Shown in pieces: positions 21,690 through 31,447 of a DNA stretch of 64,000 nucleotides. The translations under genes and the position numbers were made by a program. The notes under the pieces were generated by a model. That model was not told the DNA's origin, ran no database searches, and saw only the letters and a list, made by a program, of their open reading frames with translations. The DNA is taken from the NCBI RefSeq assembly GCF_000378445.1, contig NZ_KB899700.1:1-64000 (forward strand). Reading direction: 5' to 3'. The stretch is from Deinococcus aquatilis DSM 23025. Lineage in GTDB: Bacteria; Deinococcota; Deinococci; Deinococcales; Deinococcaceae. Every line of letters starts with the position of its first letter. Position 1 is the stretch's first letter.

Positions 21690-23102
21690 TCAGCCCGCCG
21701 CTTCCCGCTTTCCCTGTACCACTTCTGGCACACCCATAAACAGGTTGTTGATGGATTCGCTGAGGGTCGGGTGTGCCAGGACCGCGTTCCGCAGCGTGGT
21801 CGCCGTCAGGCTGCCCATCATCGCCAGTTGCAGGGCGCTCATGATCTCGCCGCCTTCCGGTCCCAGCACGGTCACGCCCAACAGTTGGTCAGTTTGGTCG
21901 TCCACCACAGCCCGCATCAGTCCAGCCGTGGCTCCGGTTTCTATGGCGCGGGCCACCGAGGTCATCGGCAGGGTGTAGATCCGGGTGGGACGATCCAGCT
22001 TCTGCGCCTGCTGGCGGTCCAGTCCCACGCGGCCCAGCTGCGGGTCGGTAAACAGCGTATAGGGCGCGGGGCGCTCGCTGACCCGGCGTTGCTGGCCGTG
22101 CAGCACGGCGTCGCGCACAATCCGGTAATCGTCGTAGGAGATATGGGTAAAGGCCGGGCCGCCCTTGATGTCTCCCAGGGCATACACGCCCTCAGCAGCC
22201 TGGAGGTGATCGTCCACCACGATAAATCCATGCTTATCCAGGGCCGCGCCGGTGGCCTGCACGTTCAGGGTTTCGGTGTTGGGAATCCGGCCCACGGCCA
22301 CCAGCAGATGCGAGCCGCAGAGGGTCCGGCCGCCATCCTGACTGGCATCCTGACCGGTGAGATGCAGCGTCACCTCTTCCCCGCTGCGTTCGGCGCGGGC
22401 CAGTTGTGCGCCCAGCACAAAGCCCACGCCCTCTGCTTCCAGGGCCTGCCGCAGGGACGCTGCCACGTCCTCATCTTCGTGGGGCAGGAGGCGCGGGCCA
22501 GTGTCGATCACCGTGACCCGGCTGCCGAGGCGGGCAAACAACTGAGCAAATTCGAGGCTGATGTAACCGCCGCCCAGAATCAGCAGATGCGTGGGCAGGT
22601 CGCGCAGGTGCAGGATTTCCCGCGAGGTCATGGCCCCGACATCGGCCAGTCCGGGCACCTCGGGCATGCGGGGTCTGGCCCCGGCGTTGATGAACACCGA
22701 ATCCGCGCGGAGTTGCCGTGTGCCGCCGCCGTTCAGGGCCACCTCCACTTCCCGCACACCAGTAAAACGGGCGCTGCCGTAGACCAGTTGTACGCCCGCC
22801 TGCACAATTCCGGCTTCGCTGCCCTCCCGGAAACTGCCCACAATGCCCTGCACCCGGTCCACAATCTGGCCCAGATCAACCCGCACGGTCCCGGCATGGA
22901 CGCCCAGGGCCGCCGAGTGCCGGGCCACATGCGCGGCGTGGGCGCTGGCAATCATGGTTTTGGTGGGCGTGCAGCCCTCATTCACGCAGGTGCCGCCGAC
23001 ATGTTCGCGCTCCACCAACGTCACCGACCACCCCGCGCGGGCCAGTGCGCCTGCCAGCGGGCCGCCTGACTGCCCCGCCCCGATCACCAGCGCCTCAGGC
23101 AT
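21690..23102 (-). CDS. Mercuric-reductase-like pyridine nucleotide-disulfide oxidoreductase
   Basis: 470 residues. N-terminal FAD site (LVIGAGQSGGPLAGALA), redox-active disulfide GGTCVNEGCTPTKTM (about residue 36), NAD(P) site (LLILGGGYISLEFAQLFARLG), second FAD block (GVYALGDIKGG) and the dimer-interface AHPTLSESINNLF. This is class I flavoprotein disulfide reductase, in the mercuric-reductase-like branch. It lacks the N-terminal HMA metal-binding domain and the C-terminal vicinal Cys pair of true MerA, so mercury reduction is unlikely and the substrate is unknown. Unlinked to its neighbours. The ATG overlaps the stop of a 20-codon upstream frame. Confidence 0.85.
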   Translation of the reverse strand: MPEALVIGAGQSGGPLAGALARAGWSVTLVEREHVGGTCVNEGCTPTKTMIASAHAAHVARHSAALGVHAGTVRVDLGQIVDRVQGIVGSFREGSEAGIVQAGVQLVYGSARFTGVREVEVALNGGGTRQLRADSVFINAGARPRMPEVPGLADVGAMTSREILHLRDLPTHLLILGGGYISLEFAQLFARLGSRVTVIDTGPRLLPHEDEDVAASLRQALEAEGVGFVLGAQLARAERSGEEVTLHLTGQDASQDGGRTLCGSHLLVAVGRIPNTETLNVQATGAALDKHGFIVVDDHLQAAEGVYALGDIKGGPAFTHISYDDYRIVRDAVLHGQQRRVSERPAPYTLFTDPQLGRVGLDRQQAQKLDRPTRIYTLPMTSVARAIETGATAGLMRAVVDDQTDQLLGVTVLGPEGGEIMSALQLAMMGSLTATTLRNAVLAHPTLSESINNLFMGVPEVVQGKREAAG

Positions 23103-23157
23103 GGGCGGTCACATGGGGGGGGCGAGGGGCGACGGCATCAGAGATTGATTGGGTCAT
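23095..23157 (-). CDS. Possible 20-residue upstream leader peptide
   Basis: An ATG at 23157 preceded by AAAGGAT opens 20 codons (MTQSISDAVAPRPPHVTAHA). They end in a TGA that overlaps the ATG of the reductase gene (ATGCCTGA). The overlap suggests translational coupling. The frame contains a run of eight C (23115-23122), a slippery site. It could be a regulatory leader or the last trace of a former gene. Confidence 0.35.
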   Translation of the reverse strand: MTQSISDAVAPRPPHVTAHA

Positions 23158-23422
23158 GGAATATCCTTTGGAGTGGAAACGGGGAAAAGACCGGGTGGGA
23201 TAAGCGCGGAATAGGCGAATACGCAGAGTCATTCCAGCCAGATTGCTCAAGCAACCGCACATCTCTATCCTCTATATCAAGGTACGCAACGTGAGGGCGC
23301 AAGGTTCAGGTAAGGTTCAGACGGACGCAGAATCCACCTCAGCCCACGCGCCTCCCGGCCCATGAACCCTCTCCTCAGATTTTCCCAAGACGACCCGGCA
23401 GGCTCCCCCGTAAGCTCAGCCC

Positions 23423-23926
23423 ATGCAACATTCTTTACGGTCTGGAGTCGTGCTGGCTGCCCTCGCTTCGGTTTCGGTGGCAGGCGCTGAATATGTCAAC
23501 GCTGCTGAAGGGTTCGCGGTCACGGCCCCCAGAGGTTGGAAACAGGTCAGCGTACCGGGGGTGGTCGTGGCCTTCGTCGCCCCAACTTCTGGCGGCAAGT
23601 TCTCGGTAAATAGCAACGTGACTGTAGAGCCGCTGCCAGCCGGCGTGACCATCTCGCAGTACGCGCAGGCCGCGCAGGGCACCCTGAAACGTGTGATCAC
23701 CGATTACAAACTGGTGTCGTCACGCAACGTAACGCTGGGCGGCGTGGCGGGGCGCGAACAGATTTTCAGTGGCCGACAGGGTGAATTCAACCTGTACTTT
23801 ATGCAGACGTTTGCGCTGTCGGGCGGCAAGGCGTATGTGCTGACGGGCACCACACAGTTCAAGGACAGGGCCAGCCTGACCCCGGTGATGGCCGCATTCG
23901 TCAAGAGCTTCAAGTTCAGGCGCTGA
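23423..23926 (+). CDS. Small exported protein, PsbP/DcrB-like
   Basis: 167 residues with a signal peptide (LAALASVSVAGA, cleavage near residue 22). The mature protein has the pattern of PsbP/DcrB-type folds: an early FAVTAPRGWKQVS strand, NVTVEPLPAGVTISQYAQ, then LGGVAGREQIFSG and KAYVLTGTTQFKD before a terminal helix LTPVMAAFVKSFKF. Bacterial members are periplasmic or surface proteins of unclear role. ATG is 6 bases after TAAGCT, a leaderless layout. It ends at a strong bidirectional terminator shared with the ugp operon. Confidence 0.6.
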   Translation: MQHSLRSGVVLAALASVSVAGAEYVNAAEGFAVTAPRGWKQVSVPGVVVAFVAPTSGGKFSVNSNVTVEPLPAGVTISQYAQAAQGTLKRVITDYKLVSSRNVTLGGVAGREQIFSGRQGEFNLYFMQTFALSGGKAYVLTGTTQFKDRASLTPVMAAFVKSFKFRR

Positions 23927-23944
23927 GCCGGCACAAGCACAAAG

Positions 23945-23981
23945 AGAGGCAGGCCCAGGATGTTGCTCTGGGCCTGCCTCT
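23945..23981. terminator. Strong bidirectional terminator between convergent genes
   Basis: A 14-bp perfect stem (AGAGGCAGGCCCAG / CTGGGCCTGCCTCT) with a 9-base loop lies between the end of the PsbP-like gene (23926) and the end of ugpE (24001). T-tracts are weak on both sides, but the stem is very stable. Confidence 0.8.
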
Positions 23982-24000
23982 GTCCTCCAACGGCTTCAGT

Positions 24001-24868
24001 TCACTTGTCTTCCGTGAGCGCAAAGCCCCGGCTGAACTGCTTTTGCAGGGCCGTAAAGACGATCAGCGGCGGAATCATGGTCACGATCGCGCCCGCCATC
24101 ACGGCGCCCCAGTCGGTCTGGCCGCCCACTTCGATCAGACGGCGCAAACCGACCTGTACCACCTGTTTGTCATCGTTCTGCAAAATCACCAGCGGCCAGA
24201 TGTACTGATCCCACGCATACACGAACTGAATGACGGCCAGCGCCCCGATGGTATTCCAGCTCATGGGAATCAGGATGCGGGTCAGGTACAGCAGCGGGCC
24301 GCAGCCGTCGATGCGGGCGGCGTCGGCCAGACTGGTGGGGATATTCATGAAGTGCTGCCGGAACAAAAAAGTTCCTGTGGCGCTCGCCAGAAACGGCACG
24401 ATGATCGCGGCGTAGGTATCGGCCCACTTCAGATCCTGACTGACCAGATCAAACAGGGCGATAATCAGCACCTCGGTGGGCAACATCAGCGACAGCAGCA
24501 CCAGCGTGAAGGCCAGACCCTTCAGGGGAAAGCGGAAATACACGAAGGCCAGGGCCGCCAGCAAGGACAGGATGGTTTTGCCCACCGTGACGGATACGGC
24601 CAGCACCGTGCTGTTGAACATGTATCGTCCCAGCTTGGCGTCCACCCACACGCCCGACAGGTTGTCGAAAAACGCGCCGCCCGGCAACAGTTTGGGACTC
24701 AGAACATCGCTGGAAATCTGGGTGGATTTGATCAGGGCAAACAGCAGCGGCGCACTGATAATCAGGATTGCCACGATCAGGGCCAGATGCGTGACCCAGA
24801 CGCGCCCATGCCTGCCTCTGCCCCGGCCTGCGCCGACCTGTCCGACGCCCACCGCGCCTCCCCGCAAC

Positions 24869-24879
<11 letters not shown>
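24001..24879 (-). CDS. ugpE: Glycerol-3-phosphate-type ABC permease
   Basis: 292 residues with six predicted membrane segments and the permease-ATPase contact block LADAARIDGCGPLLYLTRILIP (EAA loop, about residue 195). The family is the UgpE/MalG type. Start at ATG 24879 (MARELRGG), overlapping the ugpA stop by 11 bases, is more likely than the slightly longer frame from 24900. It is the last gene of an operon encoding phosphodiesterase, binding protein and two permeases. No ATPase gene is present; such transporters often share an MsmK/UgpC ATPase encoded elsewhere. Confidence 0.85.
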
Positions 24880-25813
<934 letters not shown>

Positions 25814-26001
25814 GATCGGGTTCTCACAGGCAGGGACTCCTTAGACAGCGCTGCTCGGGCAACACTGGGTGGACAGTTGAATAGACCGAGTACGGCCCGC
25901 TTTCCCAGATGCAGGGAACGCAGGCCGCCGGAAGGTCAGTCGGCTGGAGCTGTGGTCAGGGGCCAGAGCTTAGGGCTCAGAACCCATCGCTCCCAGCCTT
26001 C

Positions 26002-27294
26002 TTACTTGAAGTTGGCGTTGTACTCGTTCAGTGCGGCGTCGGCGCGGGCTTTGGTTTCCTGCATGGCGGCGTCTACGCTCTGGCCCGCCAGTACCTTCTG
26101 GATTCCTTCTTCGATGATCTTGCGGGTCTGGATGGCCGCGCCGTTCAGGCCGCCTGCGGTGGCGGGGCTGGGCACGGTTTTGGTGAGCTGGTTGAAAGCC
26201 ACGAGTTGCAGCGGTGACTGCGTGAACCAGCCCTGCTTACGCAGCAGCTCGATGCTGCTCTGGCGCACGGGGTAATAGCCGGTCAGTTTGTGCCAGTCGG
26301 CCATGTTTTTGGTGTTGGTCATGTACAGCGCAAAATCCAGTGCGCCTTCGGCCTGCGCCTTGCTCACGCTCTTGGAAACCCACAGAGACGCGCCGCCGAT
26401 GACAACGCCGTTGCGCTTGGTGCCGTCGGCAATGGGCAGCACGCCCACGCCCACCGTAAATCCACTGGTTTTGGCGGCGTCACGAATGTTACCGATGTCG
26501 GCAGTCGAGGTGATGTGGAACACGGTCTTCTGGTTGGTGAAGATGGCGTCGCTACCGTCCCAGTCTTCCAGTTTGCCGGTGTAGGTGAAGGCTTTGTTGG
26601 CCTGCAAGGTCTTGAAGAAGCTGAAGATGTTCTTGGCAGCGGCGCTGTCGAGGTTGGTGGCGGTGGCGCGGCCCTGACGCCCGTTGCCGTTGTTCAGCAA
26701 GGACGCGCCCTGCTGCGCCATCCACTGTTCCACGAACCAGCCGTTCAGGCTCATGCCGAAGCAGGTCGCGCCCAGCTTGGCGGCCTCGATCTTCTGGCAG
26801 GCTTTGAGCAGGCCGCTGTAGGTGGTGGGGGGCGTTTTGGGGTTCAGGCCCGCCTTTTTCATCAGCTCCTGGTTGAAATACAGCACCGGGCTGCTGGAAT
26901 TGAAGGGCAAGCTGTTGACCTTCCCGCCGATGGTGTAATAGTTGATGACGGGCTTGATGTAATCGCTGAAATCCACGGCCTTGATGCCGCTGACCGGCTG
27001 AAACGCGCCGCTGTCGAGGGCCAGTTGGCTGCCCACTTCAAAAATCTGGACCAGTGCCGGGGCCTTGTTCTGGCGGGCGGCCAGGATGGTGGCCTGGAGG
27101 CTGTCGTTGTAGCTGCCCTTGTAGCTGGGCACCACCTTGATGCCGGGGTTGGCCTTGTTGAACTCGTCTGCGCGGGCCTGAATCCAGCCTGTGCGCTTGG
27201 CGTCCCCGAAAGAGTGCCAGAATTCAACGGTGGTCTGGGCAGTGGCTGTACCCGTCAGGGCCAGCGTCAGCAAGATAGTTTTCACGTTGACCAA
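26002..27294 (-). CDS. ugpB: Glycerol-3-phosphate-type ABC substrate-binding protein
   Basis: 430 residues with a signal peptide (MKTILLTLALTGTATAQ after the first residues). The mature start TTVEFWHSFGDAKRTG and FNKANPGIKVVPSYKGSYND are the UgpB-type opening. FNSSSPVLYFNQELMKKAGLNP and TLQANKAFTYTG follow as in the family. It would capture glycerol-3-phosphate or glycerophosphodiesters outside the membrane and deliver them to UgpA-UgpE. A 190-base gap separates it from ugpA. Confidence 0.85.
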   Translation of the reverse strand: MVNVKTILLTLALTGTATAQTTVEFWHSFGDAKRTGWIQARADEFNKANPGIKVVPSYKGSYNDSLQATILAARQNKAPALVQIFEVGSQLALDSGAFQPVSGIKAVDFSDYIKPVINYYTIGGKVNSLPFNSSSPVLYFNQELMKKAGLNPKTPPTTYSGLLKACQKIEAAKLGATCFGMSLNGWFVEQWMAQQGASLLNNGNGRQGRATATNLDSAAAKNIFSFFKTLQANKAFTYTGKLEDWDGSDAIFTNQKTVFHITSTADIGNIRDAAKTSGFTVGVGVLPIADGTKRNGVVIGGASLWVSKSVSKAQAEGALDFALYMTNTKNMADWHKLTGYYPVRQSSIELLRKQGWFTQSPLQLVAFNQLTKTVPSPATAGGLNGAAIQTRKIIEEGIQKVLAGQSVDAAMQETKARADAALNEYNANFK

Positions 27295-27346
27295 AGTAGA
27301 CGCCTCCTATCAGCGCCTTGTCAAGAGCAACCCACCTCACACTTGA

Positions 27347-28048
27347 CTAGACTGTCATTTGTTTTGCTGAAAGGGCGGTGAGCAAGACTTCCGGGAGATC
27401 TCCGATCAGACCGTCCACGCCGAGGGCGACCAGCCGCGCCACCTCTGCTGGATCGTTCACTGTCCAGGTGTTCACGCGCCAGCCGTGCGCCCGCGCCTGC
27501 GTCATCAGGCGTTCGTCGATCAGCGGGAACATGGGGTGCAGGGCCGCTGCCTTCAGGCGCCGCATCACCACAGGCACGGCGTCCAGCGGGCCAAAGCGGT
27601 ACGCCCGGTGAATCAGCAGGCCGCGCTCTATGGAGGGTGAATGGTTCAGCGCCGCCGCCAGCACCAGCGGGCTGAAACTGCTGATGATCACGCGTTCACG
27701 CAGGCCATAAGCCAGTACCGCGTCCAGGGTGCGGTGGACCCGGTCGTCGGGGCGCGTGGCCTCGACCTTGATCTCTATGTTCACGTACGCGCCCGTGTCG
27801 GCGGCCCAGGCAAGCGTGGCGGCCAGGGTGGGTACGTCGGCGGGAAGTTCCGCGCTCTGCATCTGCGGCAACTGGCGGCCATCCTGAAGCGCGGCGTCGT
27901 GGTGAATAACCAGCGTTCCGTCGTTCAGGCGGCGCACATCCAGTTCTATGCCGTCCAGTCCGGCGTCCAACGCGGCCTGAAATCCGGTCAACGTGTTCTC
28001 GCGGTGGAGGCGGGGGGTTCCTCGGTGGCCCAGCAGCAAAGGCGTCAT
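27347..28048 (-). CDS. ugpQ: Glycerophosphodiester phosphodiesterase
   Basis: 233 residues. Signature LLGHRGTPRLHRENTLTGFQ near the start supplies the catalytic His and a Glu ligand. DGIELDVRRLNDGTLVIHHDA adds the second metal-binding set, and YVNIEIKVE the third. The fold is a TIM barrel of the GDPD family. It splits glycerophosphodiesters to glycerol-3-phosphate and alcohol, a natural partner to the ugp transporter that follows 52 bases downstream. Start ATG 28048 was chosen because it begins exactly at the conserved MTPLLLGHRG block; the longer open frame upstream lacks family similarity. Confidence 0.9.
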   Translation of the reverse strand: MTPLLLGHRGTPRLHRENTLTGFQAALDAGLDGIELDVRRLNDGTLVIHHDAALQDGRQLPQMQSAELPADVPTLAATLAWAADTGAYVNIEIKVEATRPDDRVHRTLDAVLAYGLRERVIISSFSPLVLAAALNHSPSIERGLLIHRAYRFGPLDAVPVVMRRLKAAALHPMFPLIDERLMTQARAHGWRVNTWTVNDPAEVARLVALGVDGLIGDLPEVLLTALSAKQMTV

Positions 28049-28287
28049 GGCCGTCAGGGTAAAGCGTGGCGGCGGTGGCCGTGTCAGGAGAGAACAGGAA
28101 CGGCGATCAGAACGGGTTGCAAAGGGCAGTCGCTGGGCAGAGAGGCAAAGCTCTACGGAATTTTCTCGGTGGTGGTATCGTACCGGAACCCACAGATGAC
28201 ACTGAGATGGACTTATTCCCAACGCAGATTCATCAACAGGAGGGGGACGGGTGTCTACTCTGTGCCTCACAGCTTAAAGGAGAAACG

Positions 28288-30330
28288 ATGAAAGCAAGAT
28301 TTGGTGCGTTGACGTTGCTGGGCCTCACCCTGACTCTCTCTGCCTGCGGCGGCCCCACCGATCCGACTGGCCCTGTCGTCCCGCCAAATCCTGACGTGTT
28401 CAACCTGAATACCCTGAAGCCGGGTCAGCACCGGGAAATTGAGGCCAAGATCAAGGTCAATGTCGTCATGGTGGGCTACGACGCGACCCGGCCCGGTCAG
28501 GTGGCAGGCCCCCGCGACGTGAATGTCAGCGATTTTGATGGCCTCCTGCCGGCGACCGGGCGCAACATTGCCCGGATTCCTTCGGCGTACGGCACGCTGG
28601 AACCCACCGGCAACAGCTACCAGTACGATTACAATTTCGTGTACGCCAACCAGAGCTTCGAGGACGGTTTTTTCTCGTATCTGACGAACAATGGCAGCGA
28701 AAAGGCCCTGACCTACTACCAGAAAGCCTACAACTGTCAGGACGTGCCCGCAGACGGGAGCACTCCCAACTGCGAAACCCCGGCGACCAACATTGCCCGC
28801 CCCGTGACCGGAAATCTGGAAGTCGACGGCGCGGTGGCCGAGAACTGGCTGGCCGACAACGCCGCCAGGATCGGCGTGGACAGCAGCCAGTACACCGTAT
28901 TTCTGGTCAACTGGTACGGACGGTCCGACTTCAAATTCCACAGCTACACCCGCGCCGAAGCCAAAGACAGCGATACCAACACCGCGTTCGGGGCCAGAGC
29001 GTCGCGCCGGACCAACGCCTGGGGCGGGACGCCGCGTGAGGGCAAAAACCAGCGTGTGTGGTTCTACGATCTCTCGGCCAACCCAGAGGCGTGGACAAAC
29101 AACTGGGACGTCACCTCTGCTGATGTCGACGGGGACGGGGTGCCCGATTACCGGATGCCCCCCATCTGGGAATACGGCACGCGCAAGGCCACCTACCGTT
29201 TCTTCACCAAGGTCGGCCCCGATCTGGCCCTGGTCACGCGCTATGTGGCGCTGAACCTGCTGTTTACGCCCTCGCCCATCTACCGCGCCTCGTTGACGCC
29301 GCCCAACATGCCCGAAAACATCAACCTGAATGTGGCCTTCGAGCAGGGAGCCGGGGCCAAGCCCGTAGATCAGGTGTTCAAAGCGCAACTGTCTCAGAGC
29401 CGCTTGCAGCCGCTTCAGCCGTTTGCCACCCTGACCAACTCGGTCCGCACCACGCCGCTCACGGGCGACCTGTTCGACGCCTACAAGTGCCTGTTTCCTG
29501 AAACGATCAACGATATCTGCTCCCCCGACCGGGCCGACTACACGGGTGACCGCCTCTTCAATCTGGGCCTGAACGAGGTGCGCGAGCAGTACAAGACGCT
29601 GACCGCCTATCAGGTGCCCATCTACGCCTTCAACGACGATCAGAACACCCAGCCCGGACTGTTGGGCGTGGCCATCGACGACGGCGTGACCGGCACGCAG
29701 GCCCTGGTTTACAGCTTCCTGACGCCTGACCTGAATGAAGTCGCAGGCTACGGCTTTACCGACACCATTACACACGAAACCGGCCACCATTTCAGCCTGT
29801 CTCACCCCCATGACGGCTACGATGCCGAGACCAACACCGATTACGGCCCCAGCGCCGATTTCGCCTTCGTGAATGCGGGCGACATGAGCAACACCGTGAT
29901 GTCGTACAACGACCTGACTCGCGGCTTCGGCCAGTTCAACCTCGACAGCCAGTACCGTTACCTGACCGCTGCCTACCTGAACAACACCAACGCCGTGCTG
30001 GAGCTGGTGCAGGAAGCGGGCAAGGTACAGGCAGTCAATGCTGCCGCCGGAAACGCCGATACGCTGTTTGCCAGTGCGCTGGGCAACTACCAGAACATGA
30101 ACTATCTGGAAGCAGCGTCGCAGGCGCACAAGGGCTACCGCGCCGTGATCGAAGCGGCCCGCAGCGCTGGCGTGAATGTGGAAGCCTACAAGTGGTACGA
30201 GCGTCTGGACGGTCTCTCTACCGCCGCCAAACCCCAACCCCGCCGCGTCAACAACTTCTTGCCCGTGAAGGGCACGGCGATTCGGCCTGAAACCAACGAT
30301 TACCTGACCAAACTCCGCCTGTCGAAGTAA
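28288..30330 (+). CDS. Lipoprotein zinc metalloprotease
   Basis: 680 residues. A lipoprotein signal (LTLTLSAC, Cys near residue 20) follows ATG 28288, which has AAAGGAGAAACG before it. The central domain is not one I can name. Near residue 500 is THETGHHFSLSHPHDGYD, an HExxH-type zinc site with a third His, as in metzincin-like peptidases, followed by MSNTVMSYNDL, a possible Met-turn. Near residue 285 DVDGDGVPDY is an EF-hand-like calcium loop. Two Cys-rich stretches (QDVPADGSTPNC, CLFPETINDIC) may form disulfides. It probably works at the cell surface. It stands alone, with the exported gene at 30512 downstream. Confidence 0.72.
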   Translation: MKARFGALTLLGLTLTLSACGGPTDPTGPVVPPNPDVFNLNTLKPGQHREIEAKIKVNVVMVGYDATRPGQVAGPRDVNVSDFDGLLPATGRNIARIPSAYGTLEPTGNSYQYDYNFVYANQSFEDGFFSYLTNNGSEKALTYYQKAYNCQDVPADGSTPNCETPATNIARPVTGNLEVDGAVAENWLADNAARIGVDSSQYTVFLVNWYGRSDFKFHSYTRAEAKDSDTNTAFGARASRRTNAWGGTPREGKNQRVWFYDLSANPEAWTNNWDVTSADVDGDGVPDYRMPPIWEYGTRKATYRFFTKVGPDLALVTRYVALNLLFTPSPIYRASLTPPNMPENINLNVAFEQGAGAKPVDQVFKAQLSQSRLQPLQPFATLTNSVRTTPLTGDLFDAYKCLFPETINDICSPDRADYTGDRLFNLGLNEVREQYKTLTAYQVPIYAFNDDQNTQPGLLGVAIDDGVTGTQALVYSFLTPDLNEVAGYGFTDTITHETGHHFSLSHPHDGYDAETNTDYGPSADFAFVNAGDMSNTVMSYNDLTRGFGQFNLDSQYRYLTAAYLNNTNAVLELVQEAGKVQAVNAAAGNADTLFASALGNYQNMNYLEAASQAHKGYRAVIEAARSAGVNVEAYKWYERLDGLSTAAKPQPRRVNNFLPVKGTAIRPETNDYLTKLRLSK

Positions 30331-30511
30331 CGCCAGGAGGTCTGCTGAACGGGCCACTCCGGTCTGAAGCAGCTCAATAAGACGTTGGTCATCTCGGTTC
30401 ATCACCATAGGCTGGTGAACCCACACCGGAAAACCACACCCGCAGGGCGGACAGGGCCACGACCCTCCCGCCCTGTGCTGGGTTGCGGCGCTGTGTCTGG
30501 AGGGAGGGCAG

Positions 30512-31147
30512 ATGGTTGAATTGCAGATGAAAGCTGGGAGGAAAGGCCGGATGTCGGGGTGGCTGAGAGCGGCCCTCCTGAGTCTGTTGACGGGTGGTTT
30601 TCTGGCCCCGCAGTCTGTAGCGCAGGCCACTTCCCCTCTGCTCACCTCTCCCCGCACCGTTCCTGGCTCGCCACTTGTTCAGGGGACGTCCATGAATCCG
30701 TATGCCAGCACTGACCCCCGCCTGAATGCCGTGCGCCCGGTGCTGGAACTTCTGGTCACGTTGCGCCAACTGACCGACCCCGCACTGATGCTGACCTCCA
30801 GTCAACGTGAGCGGCTGTCTTCCCTGTTGGACTCGCTTCAGGCGGCTCCCGCCCTGGAAATCGGTGATGCCGACCGCCTGAATGCCGAGCTGAACGCCGA
30901 ACTGTCGGCCACCCAGCGGCAACAGTTGGAGCGTGTCCGTACCGCTCAGACGGCCCGCCTGCGCACCCTGCTGACCCGCGCCCGGTTGGCAACCCCGGAC
31001 GGCCCACCACAACTGGCCCGCCTGGCTTACGGGCAATGGCTGGGAGCAGAAACGGTCACCGCGCTGCTGACCACTCCAGACCGCGCCACCGTCACGCGCC
31101 TCGTGCGGGCGGCGGCCCTGCGTACAGAGGCGGCGCTGAAGCTCTAG
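30512..31147 (+). CDS. Exported protein of unknown function, alpha-helical
   Basis: 211 residues. A GGAGGGAGGG ribosome site precedes ATG 30512. The signal peptide spans about residues 17-38 (AALLSLLTGGFLAPQSVAQA). The rest is helical with alternating Leu and polar residues and two T-x-x-Q turns (MLTSSQRERLSSLL, LSATQRQQLERVR), a Spy/CpxP-like pattern of short amphipathic helices. Such proteins can be periplasmic chaperones, but no family is certain. Followed by a textbook terminator. Confidence 0.5.
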   Translation: MVELQMKAGRKGRMSGWLRAALLSLLTGGFLAPQSVAQATSPLLTSPRTVPGSPLVQGTSMNPYASTDPRLNAVRPVLELLVTLRQLTDPALMLTSSQRERLSSLLDSLQAAPALEIGDADRLNAELNAELSATQRQQLERVRTAQTARLRTLLTRARLATPDGPPQLARLAYGQWLGAETVTALLTTPDRATVTRLVRAAALRTEAALKL

Positions 31148-31174
31148 CGCGTGGTCAACAGCTTCTGACTTCAG

Positions 31175-31214
31175 GTGTGCCGTGGGGGAATGCCCTCCAC
31201 GGCACACTTTTTTT
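31175..31214 (+). terminator. Intrinsic terminator
   Basis: Perfect 11-bp stem (GTGTGCCGTGG / CCACGGCACAC, 31175-31185 with 31197-31207) followed by seven T. It lies 28 bases after the stop of the exported helical protein. Confidence 0.92.
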
Positions 31215-31447
31215 GGTCCTCGTTCCTGTTCGGGGCTGTGCAGGTCTGCCTTGCCGCTTGCCGAATCTGCCGCCTTCAGGTCAGTTCCCGGAGTAACAGT
31301 TGATACGGACTTGCTCTGATTCCCGAACATCCGGAAAAGCACCAGATGTTCGTCCATCGCCGCCAGCCCGTACTTTTTGCTACTCGCTCTGCTCGGATGA
31401 TTCTCACGAATCATCGCAATTTGGTATGAGAAGGAACTCTGGGCCAC

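Noticed and set aside
21690..23102. Mercuric reductase (merA)
   Set aside because: The C-terminal Cys pair and the metal-binding N-terminal domain of MerA are absent; only the disulfide-reductase core is shared.
30387..30425. Hairpin GGTTCATCACC / GGTGAACC after the metalloprotease
   Set aside because: The stem has a bulge and no T-tract; it may still be a weak terminator, but it is not strong enough to annotate.
28267..30657. Very long minus-strand open frame (about 796 codons) opposite the metalloprotease
   Set aside because: It is the antisense shadow of a GC-rich gene: no start signal, no family features, and extreme Gly/Val/Arg bias. The plus-strand gene has a signal peptide, a zinc motif and a ribosome site.
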